Below, one piece after another: positions 36,158-44,831 of a stretch of 64,000 nucleotides of DNA. The stretch comes from Cytophagales bacterium (GTDB lineage: Bacteria > Bacteroidota > Bacteroidia > Cytophagales > 172606-1). Positions within the stretch are counted from its first letter, which is position 1. Every line of letters begins with the position of its first letter. Position numbers and translations under genes: made by a program. Under the pieces are notes generated by a model, which worked only from the letters and a program-made list of their open reading frames with translations, was not told the DNA's origin and did no database searches. The stretch lies in contig JAUJMU010000011.1 in the NCBI GenBank assembly GCA_030446715.1, positions 125,503 through 189,502 of the forward strand, written 5' to 3'.

Positions 36158-37012
36158 CTACTTCGCCTTTGGCAGTTCGGCCAGCAGCTTTTCGTTGAGG
36201 CGCACGTAGTCGTCGTTCTTGGCAACTTTGGCCAGTTCAATAGACTTACGGGCAGTGGCTTCAGCGTTCTTGTAATCCTTCATTTTAGCCTGCAGGCGGG
36301 CTTTCTGGTGCAACTGCCAGAACTTAGGATCTTTCTCCGTGGCCTTATTCATCCAGGTCAGCGCCTGTTTCAGGTCTTTGTTGTTGTCCAGGTAGTAGAT
36401 GGAGGCTGCGTAAAGGTCCTGCGGCTTCGGGTCCGCGTTGTCAATTACCTTTTCTTTGATCTGCGCCATTACCTTGCTGTCTGCGTCGGTTTCCAGTTTC
36501 AGGGCTACTTTCGTATTTTCCCACTTGATGTTCATGTTAGCCCCGTTGGCGGTGAGGTCAGAGAAATCAATGGTGAAGGTTTCGTAGGGAGCGGCCGTTT
36601 TAGTCGGCTTCACTTTAAAACGGGCTACATCTTCCGACTCCTTATAGTCGTTAGCGCTGGCTTTGGCGTTTTTGTTGATCATTACTGTCCACTCGTCTTT
36701 GCCGGGAATGGTAAACAGGGAGTACTCACCTGCCGGAACTTTATTGCCGTTCAGGGTGACATCCTCACTGAAAGTAAGTTTGGTGGCTGCATTGGCACCG
36801 GTGCGCCAAAGTTGGCCGTAAGGCAGCAGATCACCGAAAATCTTCCGGCCCCGGGCACTGGGGCGGGAGTAGGAAACGGAAACGTCGGCCATGCCAACTT
36901 TCTGCGTTACGGTTGCCGCCGGACTCGGCTGGGGCATGGCAATCTGGGCGTGGGATACAGTTGTGCCGAGCAGAAGAGCCGCCAGCACAAAAGGTAAAAA
37001 GTATTTCTTCAT
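36158..37012 (-). CDS. DUF2911 domain secreted protein
   Basis: A 284-aa exported protein (signal MKKYFLPFVLAALLLG, cut near SHAQ). The DUF2911 domain occupies residues about 30-180: VSYSRPSARGRKIFGDLLPYG, WRTGANAATKLTFSEDV and AGEYSLFTIPG. A TPR-like C-terminal part (about 195-280) with QALTWMNKATEKDPKFWQLH follows. Domain of unknown function common in Cytophagales; the TPR suggests protein contacts. It is cotranscribed in direction with trpS but 86 bp from it. Confidence 0.87.
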   Translation of the reverse strand: MKKYFLPFVLAALLLGTTVSHAQIAMPQPSPAATVTQKVGMADVSVSYSRPSARGRKIFGDLLPYGQLWRTGANAATKLTFSEDVTLNGNKVPAGEYSLFTIPGKDEWTVMINKNAKASANDYKESEDVARFKVKPTKTAAPYETFTIDFSDLTANGANMNIKWENTKVALKLETDADSKVMAQIKEKVIDNADPKPQDLYAASIYYLDNNKDLKQALTWMNKATEKDPKFWQLHQKARLQAKMKDYKNAEATARKSIELAKVAKNDDYVRLNEKLLAELPKAK

Positions 37013-37098
37013 AAATAGGTTGGATGAAAGAATGGTATAACAGCGGTAAAGTTAAACACAAAAGCTGATCTGAGGCGGTAATGCTGAATTATGTTAGG

Positions 37099-38091
37099 TT
37101 AAGCGTATCCCAGCGCTTTCCGTATCCGGCCCAGCGTTTTTTGGGCAATTAAGCGGGCTTTGGCTTCCCCTTCCTGCAACCGCTGGTCAAGCTCGGCCGG
37201 GTTGCTCATGTAGTGGTGAAACACCTCCCGCTGCCGGGCAAATTTCTGGATTATCAACTCGTACAGGGCCGTTTTGGCGTGGCCGTAGCCGTAGCCGCCC
37301 GCCAGGTAATTCTGTCGCATCTGTTCGGCCTGTGCCGGTTCGGCCAGTAAGGAATACAGCTTGAATACCGTGTCGGTATCCGGATTTTTGGGAGCCTCCA
37401 GCGGCGTACTGTCCGTCTGAATAGACATAACTACTTTTTTTAATTCCTTGTCCGGCAGGAAGATATCAATGGTATTCCCGTAGGTCTTGCTCATTTTCTG
37501 GCCGTCTGTACCCGGAATGATCATCACCTGCTCATCAATACGGGCTTCGGGCAGCACGAAAATGTCGCCGTACCGGTGGTTGATGGTGCCGGCAATGTCG
37601 CGGGTAATCTCAAGGTGCTGGAGCTGGTCTTTGCCCACGGGCACCAAATGGGCGTCGTACAGGAGAATATCCGCCGCCATCAGCACCGGGTAGTTAAATA
37701 TGCCGGCGTTCACGTCGGCGAGGCGGTCGGCTTTGTCCTTGAATGAAGTGGCATTGGCCAGCATCGGGTACGGCGCAAAGCAATCCAGGTACCAGGTGAG
37801 TTCGCATACTTCGGGAATGCGCGACTGCCGGTACAGCACGTTCCGGGTGGTATCAAAGCCAAAAGCCAGCCAGGCGGCGGCAACGGAGTTTACGTTGGCT
37901 ATGCGGGTCTGGGCGTCTTTGATCGTGGTCAGCGAATGCAGATCGGCAATGAAAAAGAAGGACTCATTGCCCGGTTCCTGCGAAAGGCGGATAGCCGGCA
38001 TAATGGCGCCGAGAAGATTGCCGAGGTGCGGCCTTCCTGACCCTTGCGCGCCTCCTCCCGAACTCTGGATTCCCGTTAAAATTCTTGCCAT
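37099..38091 (-). CDS. trpS: tryptophanyl-tRNA synthetase
   Basis: A 330-aa class I synthetase that charges tRNA-Trp. The HIGH-type motif PHLGNLLGA (His22 to Ala29) and the KMSKT loop (GQKMSKTYGN) are both present. The N-terminus is unusual: the expected TGIQSSGRPHLGN is interrupted by about seven extra residues (TGIQSSGGGAQGSGRPHLGN), placed right next to the ATP-binding loop. Otherwise the length is normal. It stands at the start of a minus-strand pair with the DUF2911 gene, divergent from lpxK. Confidence 0.95.
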   Translation of the reverse strand: MARILTGIQSSGGGAQGSGRPHLGNLLGAIMPAIRLSQEPGNESFFFIADLHSLTTIKDAQTRIANVNSVAAAWLAFGFDTTRNVLYRQSRIPEVCELTWYLDCFAPYPMLANATSFKDKADRLADVNAGIFNYPVLMAADILLYDAHLVPVGKDQLQHLEITRDIAGTINHRYGDIFVLPEARIDEQVMIIPGTDGQKMSKTYGNTIDIFLPDKELKKVVMSIQTDSTPLEAPKNPDTDTVFKLYSLLAEPAQAEQMRQNYLAGGYGYGHAKTALYELIIQKFARQREVFHHYMSNPAELDQRLQEGEAKARLIAQKTLGRIRKALGYA

Positions 38092-38166
38092 GCCCTTAGT
38101 TGGATAAAGTTGCCGGCAAATTTAGGGATTCCGGTTTATTGTTCCGGCTTTTGAATTAGTTTTGGT

Positions 38167-38229
38167 AAACTGCCTGTTGCCTGCTGCAAACTTCCAATTG
38201 CCCACTGTTCACTGCCAACTTCCCGATTC
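38167..38229. repeat. degenerate heptanucleotide tract, 9 units
   Basis: Nine units in exact 7-nt phase (for example CTGTTGC, CTGCTGC, CAATTGC, TCACTGC, CAACTTC). The tract lies directly upstream of, and in an open frame with, the lpxK coding sequence. Confidence 0.8.
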
Positions 38230-38272
38230 TCCCTTGCCTGATAGTGCCAACCGTCTTCTGCAACCCTTCCTG

Positions 38273-39307
38273 ATGCCTTTGGGCTGGCTGTACGCGGGCA
38301 TTATGGCCATCCGGAACTGGCTGTATGACCGCAACCTGAAGAAAGTCCACCGCTTCCCGGTACCCGTGATCAGCATTGGCAATCTGACGGTGGGCGGCAC
38401 CGGCAAGACCCCCCACGCCGAGTACCTGATCCGCCTTTTGAAAAAAGATTATCAACTGGCAATGCTGAGCCGGGGCTACGGCCGCCGGACGAAAGGGTTC
38501 CGGCTGGCCGGTGAAGATGCCACCGCAGCTTCCATCGGCGACGAGCCGTACCAGCTGTACCGAAAATTTGCGCCGGAAGTAACCGTGGCCGTCGGGGAGC
38601 GGCGGGCCAGAGCCATTCCGGCCATCCTGCAACATCTGCCCGGCACCGGGGCCGTTATTCTGGACGATGCCTACCAGCACCGGAGCGTTGCCCCCCGCCT
38701 TTCGATTCTGCTCACTGATTACAACCGGCCATTTTACCAGGACCATGTATTACCCGCCGGTCGGTTGCGCGAAAGCCGCAGCGGTGCCCGCCGGGCCGAC
38801 ATTATTATTGTAACCAAATGCCCGGCCGGACTAAGCAAAGCCGACCGGCAGCAGATCACGGCCCGGACAGACCGGTACAAGCGTCCGGAGGTCCCGGTTT
38901 TCTTTACCGGCATCCGGTACGGGGAGCCAGTCCCGTTTGGGGGAGCCGGTGCATTGTTTAGTCCTGATCTGGTGCTGGTATCCGGCTTGGCCAATGCCGA
39001 TCCGCTGGAGAGCTACGTCCGGCAGCATTTTCGTTTGCTGAAGCACCTGGAGTTCCGGGACCACCACCAATATAGTATTGCGGATCTGGTGACTATGCAA
39101 AAGGCGCTGGAGGAAACCGGCGGCCGGACGGTGCTGGTGACCGAAAAAGATTACGTGAAGCTGATCGGGCCTGAACTCCGGGACCTGGCGGCGCAGCTTC
39201 CCCTGTTTTATCTGCCCATTGAAGTGGTTTTTCTGGAAAGGCAGGCAGAGTTCGATGCATTGGTTGAGCACAACGCATTTACCGGGCGTCCGGCCACATT
39301 CCGTTAA
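38273..39307 (+). CDS. lpxK: tetraacyldisaccharide 4'-kinase
   Basis: A 344-aa LpxK that phosphorylates the lipid A disaccharide at the inner membrane. The P-loop-like motif VISIGNLTVGGTGKTPHAEYL and the RGYGRRTKGF, GDEPYQL, DDAYQHR motifs are all present. The start is not certain: the ATG at 38273 begins MPLGWLYAGIMAIRNWLYDR, but homologues begin a few residues earlier (RLLQPF), and the open frame runs back to a TTG at 38162 through a heptad tract. The stop overlaps the end of the convergent HupE/UreJ gene by 4 bp. Confidence 0.93.
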   Translation: MPLGWLYAGIMAIRNWLYDRNLKKVHRFPVPVISIGNLTVGGTGKTPHAEYLIRLLKKDYQLAMLSRGYGRRTKGFRLAGEDATAASIGDEPYQLYRKFAPEVTVAVGERRARAIPAILQHLPGTGAVILDDAYQHRSVAPRLSILLTDYNRPFYQDHVLPAGRLRESRSGARRADIIIVTKCPAGLSKADRQQITARTDRYKRPEVPVFFTGIRYGEPVPFGGAGALFSPDLVLVSGLANADPLESYVRQHFRLLKHLEFRDHHQYSIADLVTMQKALEETGGRTVLVTEKDYVKLIGPELRDLAAQLPLFYLPIEVVFLERQAEFDALVEHNAFTGRPATFR

Positions 39308-39897
39308 AAAAGCCATGTACTGCGGATCAGCGTCAGGGCAATGCCGGCTACCGCGCCGGATACCACCAGGTTCCAGTCGCGGTGGGCGATACGCAGCAGG
39401 CGGATAAAGAGAAAAGCCAGCACCAGTACAATGAGTACAATCAGCAACTGCCCGATTTCCAGCCCGATGTTGAAAGCCAGCAGCGGCTGCACGATACTGG
39501 CCTCGCGGCCCAGCATGCTGCGCAGAAAATTGGAGAAACCCAACCCGTGGATAAGCCCGAAGAGGAGTGCCAGCACGTACCGGCCGTAGCCGGAAGCGCC
39601 TTTTTTGGCCGGTGCCTTGCCGCGGATCACAAACAGATTGCCAATAGCCGTAATGAAGATCGTAACCGGAATCAGAAATTCGATTACTTCACTCGGGTAC
39701 GTAAACAGTCGCAGGGTGGCAAGGGCCAGCGTAACCGAATGCCCCACCGTAAACGCCGTGACCAGAATCAGAATCCGCCGCCAGTCCTGAAGCTGATGGA
39801 CAGCGCACAGGGCCACAATGAACAGAATATGGTCGTAGCCCGCCAGATCGGTAATGTGGGCGAACCCGAGCCGAAGATAAGCTTCAAAGGAAGTCAT
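39304..39897 (-). CDS. HupE/UreJ-like membrane protein
   Basis: A 197-aa membrane protein with about six helices. The N-terminus GFAHITDLAGYDHILFIVAL and the middle GLIHGLGFSNFLR are typical of HupE/UreJ_2 proteins; HupE takes up nickel for hydrogenase, UreJ for urease, but many members have no known metal. The His-x4-D-H cluster at the first helix is kept. No nickel enzyme is nearby. The C-terminus overlaps lpxK tail to tail by 4 bp. Confidence 0.8.
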   Translation of the reverse strand: MTSFEAYLRLGFAHITDLAGYDHILFIVALCAVHQLQDWRRILILVTAFTVGHSVTLALATLRLFTYPSEVIEFLIPVTIFITAIGNLFVIRGKAPAKKGASGYGRYVLALLFGLIHGLGFSNFLRSMLGREASIVQPLLAFNIGLEIGQLLIVLIVLVLAFLFIRLLRIAHRDWNLVVSGAVAGIALTLIRSTWLF

Positions 39898-40220
39898 TTT
39901 TTATAGTTGCAAGTAGTCAGTCGTAAGTCGTAAGTGAAGAGGCGGTAGTTGGCAGTAGCAGTTGTAAGTGGCTGAGGCCGATAATTCCAGACACCAAATC
40001 CCTTACGACCTGCGGCTTTCCGCTTATCCGTGTGCATGGCGTCTCTTCGGGCAAAATAAGCGAATAAACTTACTTCGGGTGAGAAGCCGGGTAAATCGCA
40101 GATTATGCTCCGCACCTGCACCCCAAAAAATCGTAACTTTATTACTACGGAGGACACTGATCGCCAGCCATAACCCACGGACGGGGATTCTGCTCCCCTT
40201 TCATCAGCTATTTACTATTC
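39898..40220. other. divergent intergenic region, 323 bp
   Basis: It lies between the HupE/UreJ gene and the WG-repeat gene. A heptad tract begins seven bases from the HupE start codon (39904-39975). A TAACTTTA near 40134 is close to a -7 box but lies 85 bp before the WG gene. Confidence 0.5.
39904..39975. repeat. degenerate heptanucleotide tract
   Basis: Units TAGTTGC, AAGTAGT, CAGTCGT, AAGTCGT in phase, then a break and further AGT-rich units. The core AGT (ACT on the other strand) matches the 38167 and 55399 tracts. Confidence 0.7.
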
Positions 40221-42854
40221 ATGCTATACCGAAGATGTTACCGGATGAGTTGGGCGCTGCTCCTGACCATCTGCGCTTTTTCAGCCTACGCCGACCGGGT
40301 AACGGGTGCCCGGAAGGCACTGCATAAAAATAAGCCTGAACAGGCCCGTAAGCTGCTCGACAAAGAACTCGCCAGACACCCTCAGAATGCGGGTGCGAAA
40401 TACATCTACGCGCTGCTGTTTCTGCAAGCCGATTCTACCGGAAGTGGACTCGATTCAGCGCATGCGTACCTGCAGCAGGCCGCGCAATTTTTTCCGCGGA
40501 CGGATGCCAAAATCCGGAAAAGTTGGCGTAAACAGGGCATTACTGACGAGGCCATTGCCCGGAAAAGAGCTTACGTTGTGGCCCGGGCGTTTACCATTTC
40601 GCAAGCCGCTGATACCGAAGAAGCTTATCTCTCCTTCCTGAGCCGCTTTCCCGAAGCCGGGCAGCGTCTGGAGGCCATCCGGCGCCGCGATGAACTGGCT
40701 TTTGCCCTTGCTGCGCGCGAAAATACCTACGACAGCTACAAGCTTTTTATCAAAAAATACCCCGATTCGAGGCAGGCCCGCGAGGCAGAGAAATTATATG
40801 AACTGCTGCTGTACGAATTTCACACGAAGGACGACGACCTGCAGGCCTACGAACTTTTCGTGGAATTGTATCCGGCGAGTCCCTACCGGCCGCAAGCCGA
40901 GAAGCGCATGTACGAGCTTTTTACCACCCCCCACACCCGGCAGACGTACCACGATTTTACAAAGCAGTATCCCGGCAATGCGTACGCCAAAATTGCCTGG
41001 CACTGGGTTTATTCCCTCTACAAGCAGGAGAAAAATCCTGCTACTTTCCTGAAGGATTACCCCGATTTTTATGACCGCCAATGGGTGCAGCAACTGATTG
41101 GGTCCCTGCCGCTGGCGTATTTCCCCATTTTTGAGGAAGAAACGCAGCTGTATGGTTTCATGGATGCCGAAGGACGCACCGTGATCCCGGCCCGGTACGA
41201 CTCGGTGGCCAGCGACTATTTCTGTGACGGCGTGAAAGATCCTTTTTTGCTGGTATTCAGGCAGAAACAGCTGGGCATTATCGACAAAACCGGCCGCAGC
41301 ATTGCTCCTTTCGGCGTGGAGGAAATCGAAAACATGGACGACGACCTGCTTCTGGTCCGCAAGAACAAAAAAGCCGGCATCATTCATCAGGGTGGTTTCA
41401 CGGTGCTGGAGCCCGAGTACGACGGAGCAGAACTGCTCGACGAAACATTTATTGCGGTGCAGAAAGAAGGCAGGGAAGGCCTCGTTGCCTATACCGGCCG
41501 GGAGATCATGCCCGTGGCCTACGACGAAATCAAAAGCTTGCCGGGAGGGGTGGTCGCCTTCAGACGCGACAAAAGGTTTGCCCTGATTACCCGCGACAAG
41601 CTGCTGGCCGGCAAGGATACCGCCCTCCGGTTTACCTACGACCGGGTGGAGCCCCTGCGGAAAGGCTACTTCAAGGTATGCTCCGACAGCACCGAGGCCA
41701 TCCTGAACCCGAAGCTGGAGACGGTATTATCGGCTCCGGGGCGCATCGTGGCGCTGGGCAACCACTGGGCTACTTCCCGAAACCACCTCTGGCAACTGCA
41801 CGACGAAAGCGGGAAAGTAATTGCCGATACCCTGTTCGACGAACTCATGGGCAACGAAGCTTTTCTGGCGGGCCGCAAGGGCGATAACTGGGCCTTGTGG
41901 CGCAGCAACATTGCGCCCCGGCTCAAGTTTGACTACGATACCGTCATGCTGCTTGGCCCGGAGGGGTTTGCCGTAAAGCAGGGCAATGCGTCTTTTGCCT
42001 ACTTTCGCCCCGACAACTTTGTGAAACTGGGCAGCTTTGCCCGGCTGAGCCTGTTGCGCCTGCCCAATAGCAGCCATTACTGGCTGCAGGTGGAGGACAG
42101 GGCAGGTAAAAAAGGCCTCTACAGCCCCGGTGGCGGCGTGGTATTACCGGTGCGTTACGAGAAGATTGTTCCGTGGCGGGCCGACCTGTTCTGCGTGCAG
42201 CTGAACGGCAAGTACGGGGTGGTCAATCAGAGTGGCAAGGTGATGCTGCCTCCCGGCTACGCGGCTCTCGATTACAATCCGGACGGGTCAATTGCTACCC
42301 TGCGCGACGGAAAATTTGGACTGATCCACTCGGCGCGGGAAACCAATATCCAGCCGCAATACGAAAAGCTGCTCCGCCCATACGACGAGGCAGGGCATAT
42401 GTTTGTAGCCGTCAAGGGCGGACGGCACGGCCTGATCAATGCCGCCAATCAGCCGCTTTCGGATTTTGTGTTTGACGAAGTGCGCTACTGGCAGTACGGC
42501 GTTGCTCTGGTAAAGCAGGACCAGCAGTGGCATCTGTATCAGATCAACGACAAGCGGTTCATCTTCACACCGGTAGAGGATATTGGGTACATCCGGCAGG
42601 ACAAGGAAGAAATTGTTCTGAGAATGTACGCCTCCAAAAAATACGGCATTCTGAGCAACGTCAAAGGCGTGGTGGCCGACCTTGAGTACGATGATCTGCG
42701 CAACGTGGGTTCCGCCCGGATTCCCTTCTACCTTGCCGAAAAATACGTTGATGATACCGACGTTTACCTCGTATTCTACATTGACCGGAACGGCAAGCAG
42801 GTGCATCGCCAGCTGTTCGACCAGAAGCGGTACGAACGGATCATCTGCGAGTAG
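40221..42854 (+). CDS. WG-repeat protein with helical N-terminal part
   Basis: An 877-aa exported protein (start MLYRRCYRMSWALLLT, with M9 at 40245 as an alternative; signal end near SAYA). Residues about 25-300 are helical, TPR-like (ARKLLDKELARHPQNAGAKY, YDSYKLFIKKYPDSRQAREA). From about 305 on, repeated WG (KWG_leptospira) units occur: FMDAEGRTVIPARYDSV, IIDKTGRS, LVAYTGREIMPVAYDEI, VVNQSGKVMLPPGYAAL, LINAANQPLSDFVFDEV. WG repeats make beta-rich solenoids that bind partners; the partner is unknown. It is a single-gene unit ahead of a strong palindrome. Confidence 0.87.
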   Translation: MLYRRCYRMSWALLLTICAFSAYADRVTGARKALHKNKPEQARKLLDKELARHPQNAGAKYIYALLFLQADSTGSGLDSAHAYLQQAAQFFPRTDAKIRKSWRKQGITDEAIARKRAYVVARAFTISQAADTEEAYLSFLSRFPEAGQRLEAIRRRDELAFALAARENTYDSYKLFIKKYPDSRQAREAEKLYELLLYEFHTKDDDLQAYELFVELYPASPYRPQAEKRMYELFTTPHTRQTYHDFTKQYPGNAYAKIAWHWVYSLYKQEKNPATFLKDYPDFYDRQWVQQLIGSLPLAYFPIFEEETQLYGFMDAEGRTVIPARYDSVASDYFCDGVKDPFLLVFRQKQLGIIDKTGRSIAPFGVEEIENMDDDLLLVRKNKKAGIIHQGGFTVLEPEYDGAELLDETFIAVQKEGREGLVAYTGREIMPVAYDEIKSLPGGVVAFRRDKRFALITRDKLLAGKDTALRFTYDRVEPLRKGYFKVCSDSTEAILNPKLETVLSAPGRIVALGNHWATSRNHLWQLHDESGKVIADTLFDELMGNEAFLAGRKGDNWALWRSNIAPRLKFDYDTVMLLGPEGFAVKQGNASFAYFRPDNFVKLGSFARLSLLRLPNSSHYWLQVEDRAGKKGLYSPGGGVVLPVRYEKIVPWRADLFCVQLNGKYGVVNQSGKVMLPPGYAALDYNPDGSIATLRDGKFGLIHSARETNIQPQYEKLLRPYDEAGHMFVAVKGGRHGLINAANQPLSDFVFDEVRYWQYGVALVKQDQQWHLYQINDKRFIFTPVEDIGYIRQDKEEIVLRMYASKKYGILSNVKGVVADLEYDDLRNVGSARIPFYLAEKYVDDTDVYLVFYIDRNGKQVHRQLFDQKRYERIICE

Positions 42855-42879
42855 ATGGCGGAGTTCGGGGGCTGCTGGT

Positions 42880-42940
42880 CCGGAAAGCTTTAAAGGCGTG
42901 GCATGGTTCTGAACCATGCCACGCCTTTAAAGCTTTCCGG
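42880..42940. terminator. 61-bp near-perfect palindrome between the WG and SMP-30 genes
   Basis: Arms of 30 bp (42880-42909 and 42911-42940) match perfectly around one base. There is no T-run, so it may serve as terminator, transcript end-protector or REP-like element. It precedes the promoter of the next gene. Confidence 0.85.
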
Positions 42941-42949
42941 CGGCACCGG

Positions 42950-42980
42950 TTGGGTAAATTCAGGGACAATCTTATATTTG
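42950..42980 (+). promoter_or_regulatory. Bacteroidota-type promoter of the SMP-30-like gene
   Basis: TTG (-33) at 42950-42952 and TATATTTG (-7) at 42973-42980, 20 bp apart, a close match to the TTTG/TAnnTTTG consensus. Transcription would begin about 20 bases before the ATG at 43008. Confidence 0.7.
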
Positions 42981-43007
42981 GTTCAGAAACCATCAAGCCT
43001 GAACCTT

Positions 43008-43889
43008 ATGCCTTCCCGTCACCTGATCATGGCCAGCCTGCTGGCTGCTGCCGTCAGCGGCCTCTGCGTAGACAGCAATCACTCCCTCCCGGCACAGGAA
43101 GCAGTGAAGTTGGTAAAAGTCTGGGAAACCGACACGCTGCTCCGTATCCCGGAGTCAGTGCTGTATCACCCGAAGCAGAACGTGCTTTTCGTAGCCAATA
43201 TCAATGGCAAAAGCAACGAAATGGACGGCAACGGCTTTATATCCAAAGTCTCGACGGAGGGGAAAATCACGGAGCTGCAATGGGCCAAAGGTCTGAATGC
43301 GCCCAAGGGAATGGGGTATTTCAAAGACCGCCTCTACGTGACCGACATCAACCGGATTGCCGCTGTCAGCCTCACCAACGGGCAGATCGTCAAGACATGG
43401 GAGGCAGACTATGAAGGTGCGTTTCTGAACGACATCACGGTAGACGACAAAGGAACCGTGTACGTCTCCGACAGCCGGCAGGATAAAATATTCCGTCTGC
43501 AAAACGACAAACTGGAGCTTTTTATGGAAGGCGAACACCTCAACAAGCCCAACGGATTGCTGGCCGGGAAGGGAAAACTGCTCATTGGCAGCACCAAAAC
43601 CAATAGCCTGCGGTCGGTTGATCTGGCTACGAAGCAGATCACCGACATCGCTGGTGACATGGGTGCCACCGACGGCATTGTCACCGACAGCAAGGGAAAC
43701 TACATGGTATCGGACTGGAACGGGCAGATTTTCTGGGTAACGGCCGAAGGCGAAAAAACGAAGTTGCTCGACACCAGGGGCGAAAAGATCAACTCGGCCG
43801 ACATCGAGTACATTCCCGTCAGAAAGCTGCTGCTGGTGCCTGCTTTCTTTACCAACCGGGTGGTCGCCTACCGGGTAGAAGGCGTGTAA
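43008..43889 (+). CDS. SMP-30/gluconolactonase-like beta-propeller protein
   Basis: A predicted 293-aa exported protein from the ATG at 43008 (MPSRHLIMASLLAAAVSG); the frame is open upstream to 42903 only because of the palindrome. The six-bladed propeller pattern shows in ESVLYHPKQNVLFVANIN, NDITVDDKGTVYVSDSRQDKIF, KPNGLLAGKGKLLIG, TDGIVTDSKGNYMVSDWNGQIF. Metal-binding residues of true gluconolactonases (Glu, Asn, Asp at blade starts) are in place (E at PESV, N at FLNDI, D at TDGIV). Substrate unknown. It has its own promoter and is followed by an SDR gene in the same direction. Confidence 0.8.
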   Translation: MPSRHLIMASLLAAAVSGLCVDSNHSLPAQEAVKLVKVWETDTLLRIPESVLYHPKQNVLFVANINGKSNEMDGNGFISKVSTEGKITELQWAKGLNAPKGMGYFKDRLYVTDINRIAAVSLTNGQIVKTWEADYEGAFLNDITVDDKGTVYVSDSRQDKIFRLQNDKLELFMEGEHLNKPNGLLAGKGKLLIGSTKTNSLRSVDLATKQITDIAGDMGATDGIVTDSKGNYMVSDWNGQIFWVTAEGEKTKLLDTRGEKINSADIEYIPVRKLLLVPAFFTNRVVAYRVEGV

Positions 43890-43946
43890 TTCTGCCCGCC
43901 GGCAACAGCCGCAGCTTCTCTGCCGTTTCTAACTCCAAACTTTGCC

Positions 43947-44723
43947 ATGGCATCACCCGCAGACAATATCTGTTTTGACCTCAGCAACAGAGTAGCCATC
44001 ATCACCGGGGCCAGCAAAGGCATTGGCGAAAGCATTGCCCGGCTGCTGGCGGCGGCCGGCGCCAAAGTGGTGGTAAGCAGCCGCAAACAGGAAGCCGTAG
44101 ACGAAGTGGCCGGAGGCATCCGGGCGGCTGGGGGTCAGGCTGCCGGAGTAGCCGCCCACGTGGGCGACCTGGCGCAGGTGCAGACCCTGGTGGACCGGAC
44201 TCTCCAGCTATACGGCGGCGCGGATATTCTGGTCAACAACGCCGCTACCAACCCCGTGTTCGGGCCAGTGACTGAATGTGACGGGAATGCCTTCGATAAA
44301 ATAATGGCCGTAAACGTAAAGGCTCCCTTCGAACTGGCGAAACTCTTTTACCCGGTCATGAAAAGCCGCGGCGGTGGTTCGGTGATCAACATCAGCAGCA
44401 TCGGCGGCGTGTCGCCGGAGCCGAACCTGGGCATTTACAGCGTCAGCAAAGCCGCCCTCATTTCGCTTACGCAGGTAATGGCCAAAGAGTGGGGCAAAGA
44501 CAATATCCGCGTCAATGCGATCTGCCCCGGCCTGATCCAGACCAAATTCAGCCAGGCCCTCTGGCAAAACGAACAGATTCTCAAACAGTTTCTGAAAGCC
44601 ACGCCGCTGGCCCGCATGGGGCAGCCGGACGAAATCGGTGCCCTTGCCCTGTTTCTGGCTTCCGATTTTTCTTCCTACTGCACCGGCGGCGTATTCATGG
44701 CGGACGGCGGGCTGACGGTGTAA
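43947..44723 (+). CDS. short-chain dehydrogenase/reductase
   Basis: A 258-aa classical SDR that oxidises or reduces alcohols or ketones with NAD(P). Cofactor motif TGASKGIG at residues 20-27, NNAA at 97-100, catalytic Ser at 150-151, Tyr164 and Lys168 in YSVSK. The C-terminal GGVFMADGGLTV is usual. Arg or Lys choice after the second strand (SSRKQE) suggests NADP use, but this is weak. It follows the SMP-30-like gene by 57 bp and precedes the flavoprotein gene by 108 bp, so a small catabolic operon is possible. Confidence 0.93.
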   Translation: MASPADNICFDLSNRVAIITGASKGIGESIARLLAAAGAKVVVSSRKQEAVDEVAGGIRAAGGQAAGVAAHVGDLAQVQTLVDRTLQLYGGADILVNNAATNPVFGPVTECDGNAFDKIMAVNVKAPFELAKLFYPVMKSRGGGSVINISSIGGVSPEPNLGIYSVSKAALISLTQVMAKEWGKDNIRVNAICPGLIQTKFSQALWQNEQILKQFLKATPLARMGQPDEIGALALFLASDFSSYCTGGVFMADGGLTV

Positions 44724-44831
44724 ATCTTTTGTCAGTGCACCGGGCGAAAAAAGGTTTTTTCTGCAACTTGGTTGCGGAGCAGGAGGTAAAATGTTTACTT
44801 TCAGTCCATAAGGCCACTTTACGAAGCAACC

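Noticed and set aside
36068-36997. 309-codon plus-strand open frame
   Set aside because: Antisense shadow of the DUF2911 gene and starts inside a terminator hairpin.
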